Source of the DNA: Aureococcus anophagefferens
Taxonomy: Eukaryota; Sar; Pelagophyceae; Pelagomonadales; Pelagomonadaceae
Assembly (NCBI RefSeq): GCF_000186865.1
Contig: NW_008705565.1
Coordinates: forward strand, 2,705,581 to 2,746,102
DNA length: 40,522 bases
Direction of reading: 5' to 3'
Program-made: the position numbers and the translations under genes
Shown here: in pieces, positions 18,838 to 26,891 of the stretch
Layout: every line of letters starts with the position of its first letter
Position numbering within the stretch: the first letter of the stretch is position 1
Notes under the pieces: generated by a model
Told to the model about the DNA's origin: nothing
The model's input: only the letters and a program-made list of their open reading frames with translations
Databases searched by the model: none

Positions 18838-19584
18838 TCACGCGGCGCGCGCGAGGAAGTCCCCCAGGGTCCAGCGCCCCGCGAGGTGGGGCAGGAGGGA
18901 GTCCGTCGTGCCCGCGTCCGCGCCCGCGTGCGCCGCCGCGCTCTTGAAGGTCGCGGAGAGGAGCAGGCGCCGCGCCTCGCCGTTCGCGCCGCCGCCGTGG
19001 TAGACGCGGCTGTCGAAGAGGAGCGCGTCGCCGCGGCGCGCGGCGCCGCCGCCCGCGGGCGCCTCGAGCGCGAGGTGGCGCGCGCGCTCCGCGGGCGACC
19101 TGGCGTGGAAGGCCGCCGCGTGCGTCCCCGGCCAGACGCTCGTGGGCCCCATCCCTTCCGACACGTCCTGCAGCGCCACGAGGAACGTGTAGAGCGGCGG
19201 CCCGGGCGAGAAGGCCGTGTCGCAGTGCGCCTGCTGCGCCGGCGCGCCCGGGTCGCTCGCGACGACGCTGAGCTGCACGAGCGCCGCGTCGTCGCCGACG
19301 ACGGCCGCGAGGTCCGCGGCGGGCGCGGCCGCGGCCGCGACCGCGGCCGCGACCGCGGCGGACGCGTCGACCGCGACGTCCCAGCGCCGCGTCCGCGTGC
19401 GGATGTTCGTGCCGACGCGCGGGCGCAGGCACTCGGGCAGCCAGGCGCCGGGCGCCAGGGCCGCGTCGAGCGCCGCGCGCGCGTCGGACGCCGCGGCCTC
19501 GCACCAGGCGTCGCTCGCGGCGTAGTGCACGAAGCCGTCGCGCGCGAGCCGGGCCTGGAGGTCGGCGACCTTGCGTCGAGCCAT
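18838..19584 (-). CDS. Phytanoyl-CoA dioxygenase (PhyH) family protein
   Basis: 248 residues, single exon, start ATG at 19584. The iron and 2-oxoglutarate sites of this non-haem oxygenase family are visible. HCD at 120-122 gives the His-x-Asp pair. SEGMGPTSVWPGTH (142-155) is the conserved strand-turn of PhyH proteins. YHGGGANGEARR gives the distal His196 and a candidate 2-oxoglutarate-binding Arg205. The N-terminal LQARLARDGFVHYAA is the usual PhyH opening ('L..dGfv'). These enzymes hydroxylate lipids or small metabolites using O2 and 2-oxoglutarate; the substrate cannot be read from sequence. No targeting signal. Its upstream region borders the transposon at 19664. Confidence 0.8.
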   Translation of the reverse strand: MARRKVADLQARLARDGFVHYAASDAWCEAAASDARAALDAALAPGAWLPECLRPRVGTNIRTRTRRWDVAVDASAAVAAAVAAAAAPAADLAAVVGDDAALVQLSVVASDPGAPAQQAHCDTAFSPGPPLYTFLVALQDVSEGMGPTSVWPGTHAAAFHARSPAERARHLALEAPAGGGAARRGDALLFDSRVYHGGGANGEARRLLLSATFKSAAAHAGADAGTTDSLLPHLAGRWTLGDFLARAA

Positions 19585-19663
19585 GCGCCGTGCGATGCGC
19601 TCACGACCAAGAAGATGGCTCTACCCCCTGACGGAGCGCAATCAGGCTGTGGCGCAGCTCGTA
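19585..19663. promoter_or_regulatory. Upstream region of the PhyH-family gene
   Basis: The transposon ends 80 bp upstream of the ATG, so it may sit in or next to the promoter. Nothing else is recognisable. Confidence 0.3.
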
Positions 19664-20570
19664 CAGGGTTGATCTTCAATTGACAGCAAGTTGCAGCGAT
19701 CGGCCGTGCGCGCCAGCACTGCCTGAGCCCCGTCGATGCGGCCGCCCTCTTCAGGACACCTTCCTAGCATCATAATCCTTCTCGGGTTTAATGGATCGCC
19801 ACTAACTCGACGTTCGTGTCGAGATCGGGCCGCTCCAGCGACGGAATCGGCGGTCGGCAGCATCTGGCTGAAATCGGCGACCTGAGGGGCTGCCAGTGTT
19901 CCGGTGTAAGATCGTGCTCGCCGCCGCTCAAATTGTGTAGGCGCTCGGGTCCTGGACCGGTGAGGACGGCTTGACCGCCCGCGCCCCGCACGGCGACCGT
20001 GCCCCACCGCACGGACCTGCCCGAGGCAGCCCGAGACGTCGAACGAGTCCCGCACGAGGTGCACGGTTCGTCCGCGCGAGCATGGCCAAAGTGGGCTCTT
20101 TTAAGCATTCGGCAGCGCCTATGGGTTCACAATCATACTCGGGTTTAATGGATCGCCACTAACTCGACGATCTACTCGACGCAAAGCACGTACGCGCTCA
20201 CCGCTCGTGACCGCCGTCGTCGAGAGGGCATGGGTGACCGATTTTTGCGCGAATCGCGTCAACTCAGAGCAATGTTTCGCTCTCCGACGCCGTCACGACG
20301 CAGCCTCGGCTGGTGGTACGCAAATCTAGCCACGCAGACCGGATTTTGCTCAGGTTCGAACTTCAACCTGGTGTTGTTGCACTGCAACTTCGACGTTGAA
20401 CCCAGACCATCCGCCGACTATCTAGCGCATTAAGGGCGTACGCTATGGGCTGCGGGGCGCTAGAGTACGCGGGTATGGGCGCCTCGTGGTCGTTGGCCAC
20501 CCGGAAAGGCCGGAACGGAGGCCCGCGAGACGGCCAAGATCAGCCTGCCGTCAATTGAAGATCAACCCTG
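19664..20570. mobile_element. Non-autonomous DNA transposon, 907 bp, 21-bp terminal inverted repeats, TA target
   Basis: Perfect 21-base inverted repeats (CAGGGTTGATCTTCAATTGA plus C) lie at 19664-19684 and 20550-20570, flanked on both sides by TA. The interior has no convincing open frame for a transposase. It carries an internal 32-bp direct repeat (19781-19812, 20138-20169). The TA duplication suits the Tc1/mariner group, but the family is unproven. Base composition is clearly lower in GC than the genes. Confidence 0.85.
19781..20169. repeat. 32-bp direct repeat inside the transposon
   Basis: Identical 32-base copies at 19781-19812 and 20138-20169 contain GGGTTTAATGGATCGCCACT. Possible subterminal binding sites or a captured duplication. 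Confidence 0.85.
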
Positions 20571-20861
20571 TAGCAATGATGAGGTTTTCAGGTTTCCAAA
20601 AGTTTGGTGGCTCGGAGCCAAAGGTCAAAATTTACCCCGCATTCTGGTCCGGATTCCGGACGAGCGCGTTTTGGCTGTGAGCTGTATCTCAGCGGCATTG
20701 GATTTCGTCAGGGATAGCTGCGAGAGCTGGGCAAGGTCGGCCTGTCCTGTGCGGGCACACGTCTGCACTCTTCGCCCCAGGCTCGCCCCCCGCCACGCCG
20801 GGGCACGTGGCAGAAGCCTTTAGAACACCATCCAGTCCCAACCTAAGACGATAGACACCAC
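20571..20861. other. Intergenic, no gene seen
   Basis: Relatively AT-rich sequence with no coding frame, tRNA or repeat that I can recognise. Runs such as GGTTTTCAGGTTTCCAAAAG look non-coding. Confidence 0.4.
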
Positions 20862-20996
20862 GGGGCCCTCGCCGCCGTCGCCCGCGCCTACGCGGCCCGC
20901 AGCGCGCCGGCGGAAACCGAGGCGCCCGCGCCCGCCGCCGCCGACGACGACGCCGCGCTCCGCGCGGGGGAGGCGATCCTCTCCTGGGCGTCTTAG
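20862..20996 (+). pseudogene. Orphan C-terminal gene fragment
   Basis: 45 in-frame codons ending in TAG, with the strong GC-third-position bias of real genes in this window, abruptly replacing non-coding sequence. They encode GALAAVARAYAARSAPAETE followed by APAPAAADDDAALRAGEAIL and SWAS. No start and no upstream exon are visible within several hundred bases. Either a last exon whose partner was lost, or the 3' end of a gene brought here by rearrangement. Confidence 0.45.
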
Positions 20997-21079
20997 CTTG
21001 TCTCTCCGTGCTTGCGTGAGTTGGACAACTCCGGCGTAGGCGGGGCAGTCGCGGCTCCCATGGACGGGTGGCGGGTCAC

Positions 21080-21185
21080 GTCAGGGCCTGCGCGCCGCCT
21101 TCGCCAGCGACGCGTTCACGTACATCCTCATCGTCCTCATGTCGTCGACGTTCGCCGCCGCGCTAACCGCCCCTCGAAGATCTAC
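21080..21185 (+). pseudogene. Second possible coding remnant
   Basis: A short stretch after TCAG at 21078-21081 translates as GLRAAFASDAFTYILIVLMS then STFAAALTAP, a membrane-span-like segment with coding-type composition. It then runs into the decayed tandem repeats. No start, and frame support is short. Confidence 0.25.
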
Positions 21186-21257
21186 ATGGCCGTCGCGGAC
21201 GAATCCGCCACCGCGCAGCAGCCTCGCGAGACGTCGCCCGTTCGGCGACGAGGACAC

Positions 21258-21860
21258 GTTCTACGCGCCGAGGAAGTTCCAAGCGCGTCTGGTATCGATG
21301 GAAACCGAGGGATTTAGTCGCCGGAGGCGGCGGGCCGACGAGGTAGATCGCCGCCAAGGGCGACACCACAGCGGCCTCGCGAGGCGGATCCGCGAGGCCG
21401 ACGAGGACCGTCTACACCGTGTTCTACGCGCCAAAATAGTTGACGGCGTTGATGCGCGTCGGGTATCGATGCTATTCGACGCCCCGGGCCGCCTGGAGCC
21501 GCGTGCCGACGCTCCAGATGGCCGTCGCGGCCGACTCCGCGGGCACCTCGCGAGGTGCAAGAGTATGACCATCTACATCATATTCTACGTGTCGAGGTTG
21601 GTCTCGGTGGTCAACGGCGCCGGATGTCAACCATGTTCGACGCTCTAGGGCGTGGAGGCGCCCATGAAGACGCTCTAGACGGCCGTCGCGGACGAGCCCA
21701 CGGTGGCCTCGCGAGGCCCGAAAGCAGGTTCTTATAAATCATGTTCTACGTGTCGCCGGTGGTCATGACGGCCGAAGGCGACGGATATCAACGGTATTCG
21801 ACGCCCTAAGCCGCGGGGATCATCATGGCGACGATCTACGGGCCGCCGCGGATGGGCCCG
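21258..21860. repeat. Decayed tandem repeat, period 161-163 bp, about four units
   Basis: Marker TTCTACG[CT]G occurs at 21258, 21421, 21582 and 21743. Each unit then has GGTATCGATG or its variants about 30-40 bases on, GACGC[CT]C[CT], and about 100 bases on GGCCGTCGCGG followed by CCTCGCGAGG in three units. Unit-to-unit divergence is high. No frame stays open across the array. Confidence 0.7.
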
Positions 21861-22177
21861 CGCGCCCGTCACCGCGCGGAAAAAAAGGTGCTATTTGGGG
21901 CATAGTAGGGTCGCACCGACGGCGATTCCCGACCAACAGAGACCTCCGGGGACCTCATGGGACCTATTGAAGGCGTTTAGGCTACTAAACCGACGATTTG
22001 GGGACTTTCGATTTTTCGTGACCGGGCCTACCTTGATGGAGACGCTCGAGCCGGCCCCATCGTCTGCGGGATGGGCTGCATCGCGGGGCAAGCAACGATG
22101 ATAGAGGCTGCGCCCGCTTCACCACGAAGGCGAGTTGCGAGCGTCCACCGCGAGTTTACCCGGGTCGGAGACGCGCC
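21861..22177. other. Intergenic, no gene seen
   Basis: About 300 bp of moderate GC with an A-run (GGAAAAAAAGG) near 21878. No coding frame or known element recognised. Confidence 0.4.
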
Positions 22178-24009
22178 CTAGACCGCGCAGTCCACGGCCG
22201 CGTCCCGGCCCATGGTGACGTTCGCGACGACCCTGTAGGCGCCGCAGGCGAGGGCGTTCTTGACGAAGTTCCCCCGCTGGTCCTCGTTGGCCACGACCGC
22301 GATGGTCGCGGCCGCCGTCGGGTAGTAGCCCTGCTCGGAGAGGAACCCGTAGGTGTCGCCGCCGTGGCCCACGTAGGCGCCGTCGTCGGCGAGCTTCGGC
22401 GGGTAGGGCCCCCGCGCGTTCGTCTGCTGGATCATGAGGCCCAGGCCGTACTGGATCGCCCGCTCGCCCCAGCCGTTGTCGATGGGCGCGAAGGTCTCGG
22501 CCTCCGCGAGCGTCGTCGCGTTGAGGAGCGTCTTCGCGACGAGGAGGTCGTGGAAGAACCGCGCGGCCGCCGTCGCCGTGGCGACGACGTTGCCGCACGT
22601 CCACCCCAAAATGGACGCGTCCTGCTTCAGGATCGTCGCGTTGCCGGCGCCCGACGAGCCCGCGACGTCGAGGCCGCCGGCGTCGAGGGGCCCCGTCGCC
22701 AGGAAGTGCAGGTCCGCGAAGCGGTCGCCGCCGCCCGCGAAGAGCGCGCGCTTGACCTGGGCGGGACAGGGGCGATCCGACGTCGCTTCGACGCGGGCGT
22801 TCCGCGCGCGCGCTTCGAGGACCAGCGTCCGCGCGTCGAGAGCGCGCCGAGAGAGATGAGCGCTCGTCCGAACATCTGCCGAAACGAGCGGGAAGCACAC
22901 GGCCGAGATCGGCGCCTTTGAAGCCGGGAAGGTCCGCGCCCTTTCGCGGCCCCGGGGCCGACGTCGAGGGACTCCCAGGTCGCGGCCGGGTCCGCGAGGC
23001 GCGCGTGCCTGTGTGGAATTCAAATATTCAACCCGACTTCAATGTGAACGTATTCGACCGTTTTGACACAAGCTCTTCGGCTGTGCTTCGAGAACTCGAC
23101 GAGAGCAATCGATTCGTCCAAAAATCAGCCGAATCGACTTCGACTTGACCGAGCTAGAGAATTCTCAAGTTTGGTCAGGACCACCCAAACCAGTGGTTGA
23201 ATTCCACACAGGCGCGTGCGTGAGCAGGACGAGGCCCAGCAGCTGGTAGTTCGTCGAGCTGTAGGTGACGCAGGACCCGGGCGCGCAGACGAAGTGGCGC
23301 TCGTAGGGCTCGCGGACCGTCGCCGCGTAGGCGACGAACTCGTCCGGCGCGTGGACGGCGTCGCCCGCGGCGAGGACCTCGGCGTCGAAGGCCTCGACGT
23401 CAAAGTCGGCGACGCCGGACCGCATGCCCAGGAGCATGCGCAGCGTCACCCCCGCCGCCGCGGCGCCGAAGAGCGCCTCGAACGTCGCGCCGGGCGCGAG
23501 CCTGGGCAGCACAAGGGTGATTCAACGTCTCTTCGACGTGAGTGTTCCGCGCGCGCGCGTAACGAAAAACACATCCGCGCGTCGAGACCGTTCCGAGAGA
23601 TGATCGCTCGTCCAAAAATCAGCCGAAACGAGTGGAAAATGGCCGAGATCGGAGCCTTTGAAGTTGGGAATTTCGCTCTCTTGTGCTGCCCGGGCGCGAG
23701 CGCGTCGAGCGCGGGGTCGATCCACGGCCCGGCGGCGTCGTCGAGGCCGACGACGCCCGCCTCGACGAGCTTCAGGACGGCCGCCGCGACGAAGGGCTTC
23801 GTGCCGCTCCCGAACGCGAAGGCGTCGCCGGGCCGCGCCCCGGCGGCCACCGCGACCTCGTAGCCGTCGCCGACGACGGCGAGCGACGCGGCGTAGGGGC
23901 CGGCGCGGTCGTCGAGGAAGCGCTGCAGCGCGTCCCGGAGATCTTCCACGTGCCAGGCGCCCACGGAGGCCATCCACAACCAGGAGACGAGCAGTCGGGG
24001 ACGCGCCAT
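22178..24009 (-). CDS. Secreted beta-lactamase-fold serine hydrolase
   Basis: Four exons (24009-23702, 23501-23220, 23008-22963, 22756-22178) give 404 residues, with all junctions in frame. MARPRLLVSWLWMASVGAWH is a signal peptide. The class C beta-lactamase/penicillin-binding-protein motifs are in order: Ser-x-x-Lys at S68-G-T-K71 (nucleophile and general base), the YxN position at Y183 reading YSS-TNYQLLG (Asn replaced by Ser, although the following TNY is kept), and the third motif as H343-G-G. In eukaryotes these proteins are usually esterases or peptidases (LACTB/EstB type), not antibiotic-resistance enzymes. All three introns are introners, two of family B and one of family A; one exon is only 46 bp. 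Divergent from the channel gene at 24297. Confidence 0.85.
22757..22954 (-). mobile_element. Decayed family B introner (third intron of the hydrolase gene)
   Basis: Whole-length similarity to family B, but GC-enriched; for example CGCTCGTCCGAACATCTGCC stands for CGCTCGTCCAAAAATCAGCC. Flanking 8-mers on the coding strand are GTCGGCCC and GTCAAGCG (4 of 8). Donor GT, acceptor CCGCCCAG, intron 22757-22962, phase 0. Joins WESLD to VKRALF. Confidence 0.82.
23009..23211 (-). mobile_element. Introner, family A (203 bp), second intron of the hydrolase gene
   Basis: Ends CTGTGTGGAATTCAA and its complement. Perfect duplication GCGCGTGC at 23001-23008 and 23212-23219. Coding-strand donor GC (GCACGCGC), acceptor CACACAG, 211-bp intron of phase 2. 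Joins LLGLVLLT to HARLADP. Confidence 0.93.
23502..23693 (-). mobile_element. Introner, family B (192 bp), first intron of the hydrolase gene
   Basis: Left end CTGGGCAGCACAAGGGTG with the complement on the right (donor-side tip changed to CCGGGC). Perfect duplication GCGCGAGC at 23494-23501 and 23694-23701. Coding-strand donor GC (GCTCGCGC), acceptor CTGCCCAG, 200-bp intron of phase 2. Confidence 0.92.
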
Positions 24010-24296
24010 GCTCTGCCCGGGCAGCGAATGGGCAGCGAGTTCTCGGCCGACCGTGCCGCAGGCATGCCGTTTTGGATTCATCGGATGACGATGATCTGAG
24101 GGGCATCCAAGGTGGGCGGGGCGCGTAGGCGGGGTGCGTCGCCTCATGCGCTAGAGAGAGAGCGTCTCCTTAGGGCAGCGATGCGCCGCGCGACTCGGAT
24201 GAGGGAGTCGTCGGCGACGATTGTCGGGGCAGCCGAACATTCGAGCGCGACGGAGGGCGCCACTTTTGTGCAAAAGGACTAGCAGCGGCTCCGGAG
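24010..24296. promoter_or_regulatory. Divergent promoter
   Basis: 287 bp between the hydrolase and channel starts. GGGCAGCG occurs twice just upstream of the hydrolase start (24018-24035). Confidence 0.35.
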
Positions 24297-25764
24297 ATGG
24301 CGGAAGGCGCGACGAAAAGCCTCGCGACGCTCCCGAACACGGTGCACCGGCAGCGTCGCGCGACGGTCGTGCCTCTTCCGACGATGCTCGCCCGGAACCG
24401 CGAAGCGGTCCGTCCCCGGTAGGTCTTTGGCGTCGCGCTGGGCCTCGCGGGCAACGGCGTCCTCGTCAAGGGCCTGGCCGCGGACCGCTTCTGGGGCGCG
24501 CGGCGCGGCCGCGCGGCGCTCTGGGTCCTCTGGGCCGCGGCGCTCGCGACGTGGATAGCCCTCGTCGCGTGCCTCGGGGCCAAGGCGCTGCTCCACCGGC
24601 GCTTCCTCCTGCGCGAGTGGCGCCACCGGCGGCGCTGCTTCTTCTTCTTCGTGCCGCACGTCGCGCTCGTCGCGCTCTGCCTCGGCGCGCCGGACGGCGC
24701 GCGGGCCTGGTCGCCGCGCCTCTTCCGCTGGTGCTACGGCCTCGCGCTGGCGCTGCAGGTCGCGCTCTGCGCGCGGTCCTACGCGCGCTGGGTCGGCGAC
24801 GACGGGCCCGGCGGCGAGCCCGCGGGCGTCGACCACGCGACGCCGCCCGACCCCGGGCGGGACGCGCGCATCTCTCCTTCAACGCGAGTCGGCCGCGGCG
24901 ACGTCGACGCGCGCTCGAGCGCTCCGACGTTCGGCCGGGGCGCCCCGCACCCGGCGGCTCCCGCGCAGGCCCTACCTCCTGTCGACGGTGGGCTGGCCCC
25001 TGCTGTCGTCGCTCGCCGTCGACCTCGACATCGAGCGCGAGTGGGGCGCGCCCCTCGCGGCCTGGACCCTGGGGCCGGGCGTCGTCTTCTACGGCCTGTG
25101 CTTCGCGTCGATCCTCCAGGCGAACGCCAGGGCAGGAAAAGGGTGCGAAATTCCCAACTTCAAAGGCTCCCGATCTCGGTCGTTTCCCACTCGTTTCAGC
25201 TGATTTTTGGACGAGCGATCATCTCTCGGAACGGTCTCGAAGCGTGGATGCTTTTTCCGGAACGCGCGCGCGCGGAACACTCACGTTGAAGCGACGTTGA
25301 ATCACCCTTTTGCTGCCCAGGCGAACGCGACGGCCCGCGGCGAGCCGTCGCTCTTCCTCCTCATGGCGCCGCCGTCGGCGGCGAGCGTCGCCATGGGCTG
25401 CGGCGCGGCGAGCGACGGCGCCTTCGGCTTCGCGTTCCTCCTCTTCGTCGTCGTGCTCCGCGTCGGGCCCGTCTTCCTGCGGCGGCCGGAGATCCTCGGC
25501 GCCTACTGGGCCTACACGTTCCCCCTCGCGGCGCTCGCGACGGCGGCGACGCACTGCGCCAAGTGCGGCCGCGCGCCCGAGGCCCTCGCCTGGGCCCTGT
25601 CGTCCGCGGCGCTCGCCATGGTCGTGCTCGTCGCCGGCCGCATGGGCCTCCACGCCGCGCGCGTCGCCGCGGGCGCGGACTCGTGGCCCGACCCGCTCCT
25701 CGCGCCCCCCAAGGGCGCCGAGGGCGGGACCGACGGCGCGCGCGAGCCCCTCGGCGCGGCCTAG
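24297..25764 (+). CDS. SLAC1/TehA (TDT)-family anion channel or dicarboxylate transporter
   Basis: Four exons (24297-24341, 24423-24844, 24969-25119, 25321-25764) give 353 residues. The protein is almost entirely hydrophobic helices. Family marks are LPNTVFGVALGLAGNGVLVK (helix 1, compare 'FGxxLGLxG' in SLAC1/TehA), GWPLLSSLAVDLDIER, ASILQANATARGEPSLFLLM followed by APPSAASVAMG (compare 'LxPxxFLFVAAPSVAS'), and GAYWAYTFPLAALATAATH (compare 'WWAYTFPMT'). Plant SLAC1 conducts chloride and nitrate; bacterial and yeast relatives move dicarboxylates, tellurite or sulphite. The ion cannot be told here. Intron 1 (81 bp) is ordinary GT-AG; intron 2 is a decayed and intron 3 a fresh family B introner. 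The very short first exon was chosen because it supplies a start and restores helix 1. Likely plasma membrane or plastid envelope. Confidence 0.85.
24845..24968 (+). mobile_element. Decayed, shortened family B introner (second intron of the channel gene)
   Basis: Starts CCGGGCGGGA like other B copies and keeps CTTCAACGCGAGTCGGCCGC against the family CTTCAACGTGAGTGTTCCGC. About 75 bp of the family length is missing. Flanking 8-mers GCCCGACC (24845-24852) and GCCCTACC (24969-24976) differ at one base. GC donor, GCGCAG acceptor, phase 2. Joins DHATP to PYLLSTVGW. Confidence 0.78.
25128..25320 (+). mobile_element. Introner, family B (193 bp), third intron of the channel gene
   Basis: Ends CAGGGCAGGAAAAGGGTG and CACCCTTTTGCTGCCCAG. 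Perfect duplication GCGAACGC at 25120-25127 and 25321-25328. GC donor, CCCAG acceptor, 201-bp intron of phase 0. Joins CFASILQ to ANATARG. Confidence 0.93.
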
Positions 25765-25773
25765 TCGTCTTAC

Positions 25774-26751
25774 TCACGGCCGCGACCGCCGGAGCACGAA
25801 GGCCCGCTGGTCGTCCGTGAGGCCGAGCGTGTCCTCGCGCGCCGCGACGGGCGACGGCGGGCGGAAGACGTAGGCCTCGTCGGCGGGGCTCGCGGGCGCG
25901 CCGCCGGCGACCGCGCGGCGCGTCTCGGCTTCCCAGGCGCCGTAGACGAGCGCGAGCTCGCCCCGCGTCTTCGCCGCGATGACGCCCCGGAGCCAGCTCG
26001 GCACGGCGTCGCCGAAGACGACGCGGAAGAGGACGCGCGCCCGCGCGCCGCCCGGGCACGCCTCGGCGACCCAGAGCGTCCAGACGACGATCGCGTCCGC
26101 GAACGGAATATCCGCGAATCTACTCTCCTCGACGACCGCGACGCGCGTCGCCTCGCCGCGCCGCCGCTGCGCCTTCCGCGTCGGGATGGACCCGGAGACG
26201 CCCGTCCAGCGCGGCGGCTCGAAGCCCAGCGGGTGCCGCGTCTCGACGACGCGCCGGTCGCAGACCCAGTCGCCGACGTGCGGGTCCGCGTCCGCGAGGA
26301 ACGACGCGTAGAAGGCCGGGTCGTCCCACTGGGCCGCCGCGACGGCGACGGCGGACGCGCCGGCGACGGTAAAGTCGAGGAGCGGCGCGAAGCCCGCGCA
26401 GCCGGCGGCGGCGCCGTCGAGCGCCGCGCCGCTCGCGAGCTCGAAGGCCGACCGCGGGCCGTCGACGAGCTCGCCGTCGTCGCCGAGCTCCGTGAACGTC
26501 GCCGTCGCCGCCGAGAGGCGGTCCTCCTCCGGCCGGGCGGCGGCGTTTGCGGCGCCGGCGCCGCCGATTTCCGCGCATTTCCGCGGCACGAGGTGCAGCC
26601 CGTGCAAGCCGGGGAGGAGGCGCAGGACGCCGACGATCCGCGCCATGACGAAGGCCGCGACGGCGCGCAGGACGGCCAAGCCGGGACGCGACGCGGAGAG
26701 CGCCGGATCGAAGCTCATGGTAGCGCTTGTCTCCATCATGGACCGATTCAT
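25774..26751 (-). CDS. VASt-like lipid-transfer-domain protein
   Basis: About 325 residues from the ATG at 26751 (MNRSMMETSATMSFDPALSA); 26718 is an equally possible start. A hydrophobic helix near residue 40 (LAVLRAVAAFVMARIVGVLR) could anchor the N-terminus. From about 145 to 290 the order matches the VASt fold (VAD1 analogue of StAR-related lipid transfer): FYASFLADADPHVGDWVCDR, then GFEPPRWTGVSGSIPTR, then ADIPFADAIVVWTLWVAEA, then a strand ending VPSWLRGVIAAKTRGELAL. VASt proteins shuttle sterols at membrane contact sites. This is a moderate fold-level match. Its stop is only 9 bp from the stop of the channel gene. Confidence 0.6.
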   Translation of the reverse strand: MNRSMMETSATMSFDPALSASRPGLAVLRAVAAFVMARIVGVLRLLPGLHGLHLVPRKCAEIGGAGAANAAARPEEDRLSAATATFTELGDDGELVDGPRSAFELASGAALDGAAAGCAGFAPLLDFTVAGASAVAVAAAQWDDPAFYASFLADADPHVGDWVCDRRVVETRHPLGFEPPRWTGVSGSIPTRKAQRRRGEATRVAVVEESRFADIPFADAIVVWTLWVAEACPGGARARVLFRVVFGDAVPSWLRGVIAAKTRGELALVYGAWEAETRRAVAGGAPASPADEAYVFRPPSPVAAREDTLGLTDDQRAFVLRRSRP

Positions 26752-26891
26752 GGCCACGCGTTTGGCACGGCAACATCCACATGGCAGGGCCCGCAGGCAA
26801 TCGCTGAAGCCAAACGACGCCTCTAATTCGGCCGCGCCACAGTCGCGCGCCACTCGCCGTCCGCGAACCCACGCACCCGCCGTCGGTTGCC
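26752..26891. promoter_or_regulatory. Bidirectional promoter
   Basis: 140 bp between divergent starts; moderate GC, no defined core element. Confidence 0.35.

Noticed and set aside
19664..20570. hAT-type transposon (ends start CAGGG)
   Set aside because: There is no 8-bp duplication; the flanks are TA on both sides.
19585..22177. tRNA or other RNA genes in the gene-poor stretch
   Set aside because: No cloverleaf with conserved TTCGA loop or other RNA signature could be found by eye.
22178..24009. Antibiotic-resistance beta-lactamase or bacterial transfer
   Set aside because: Introner introns, host-like composition and eukaryotic signal peptide show a long-resident gene; the fold is common in eukaryotic esterases.
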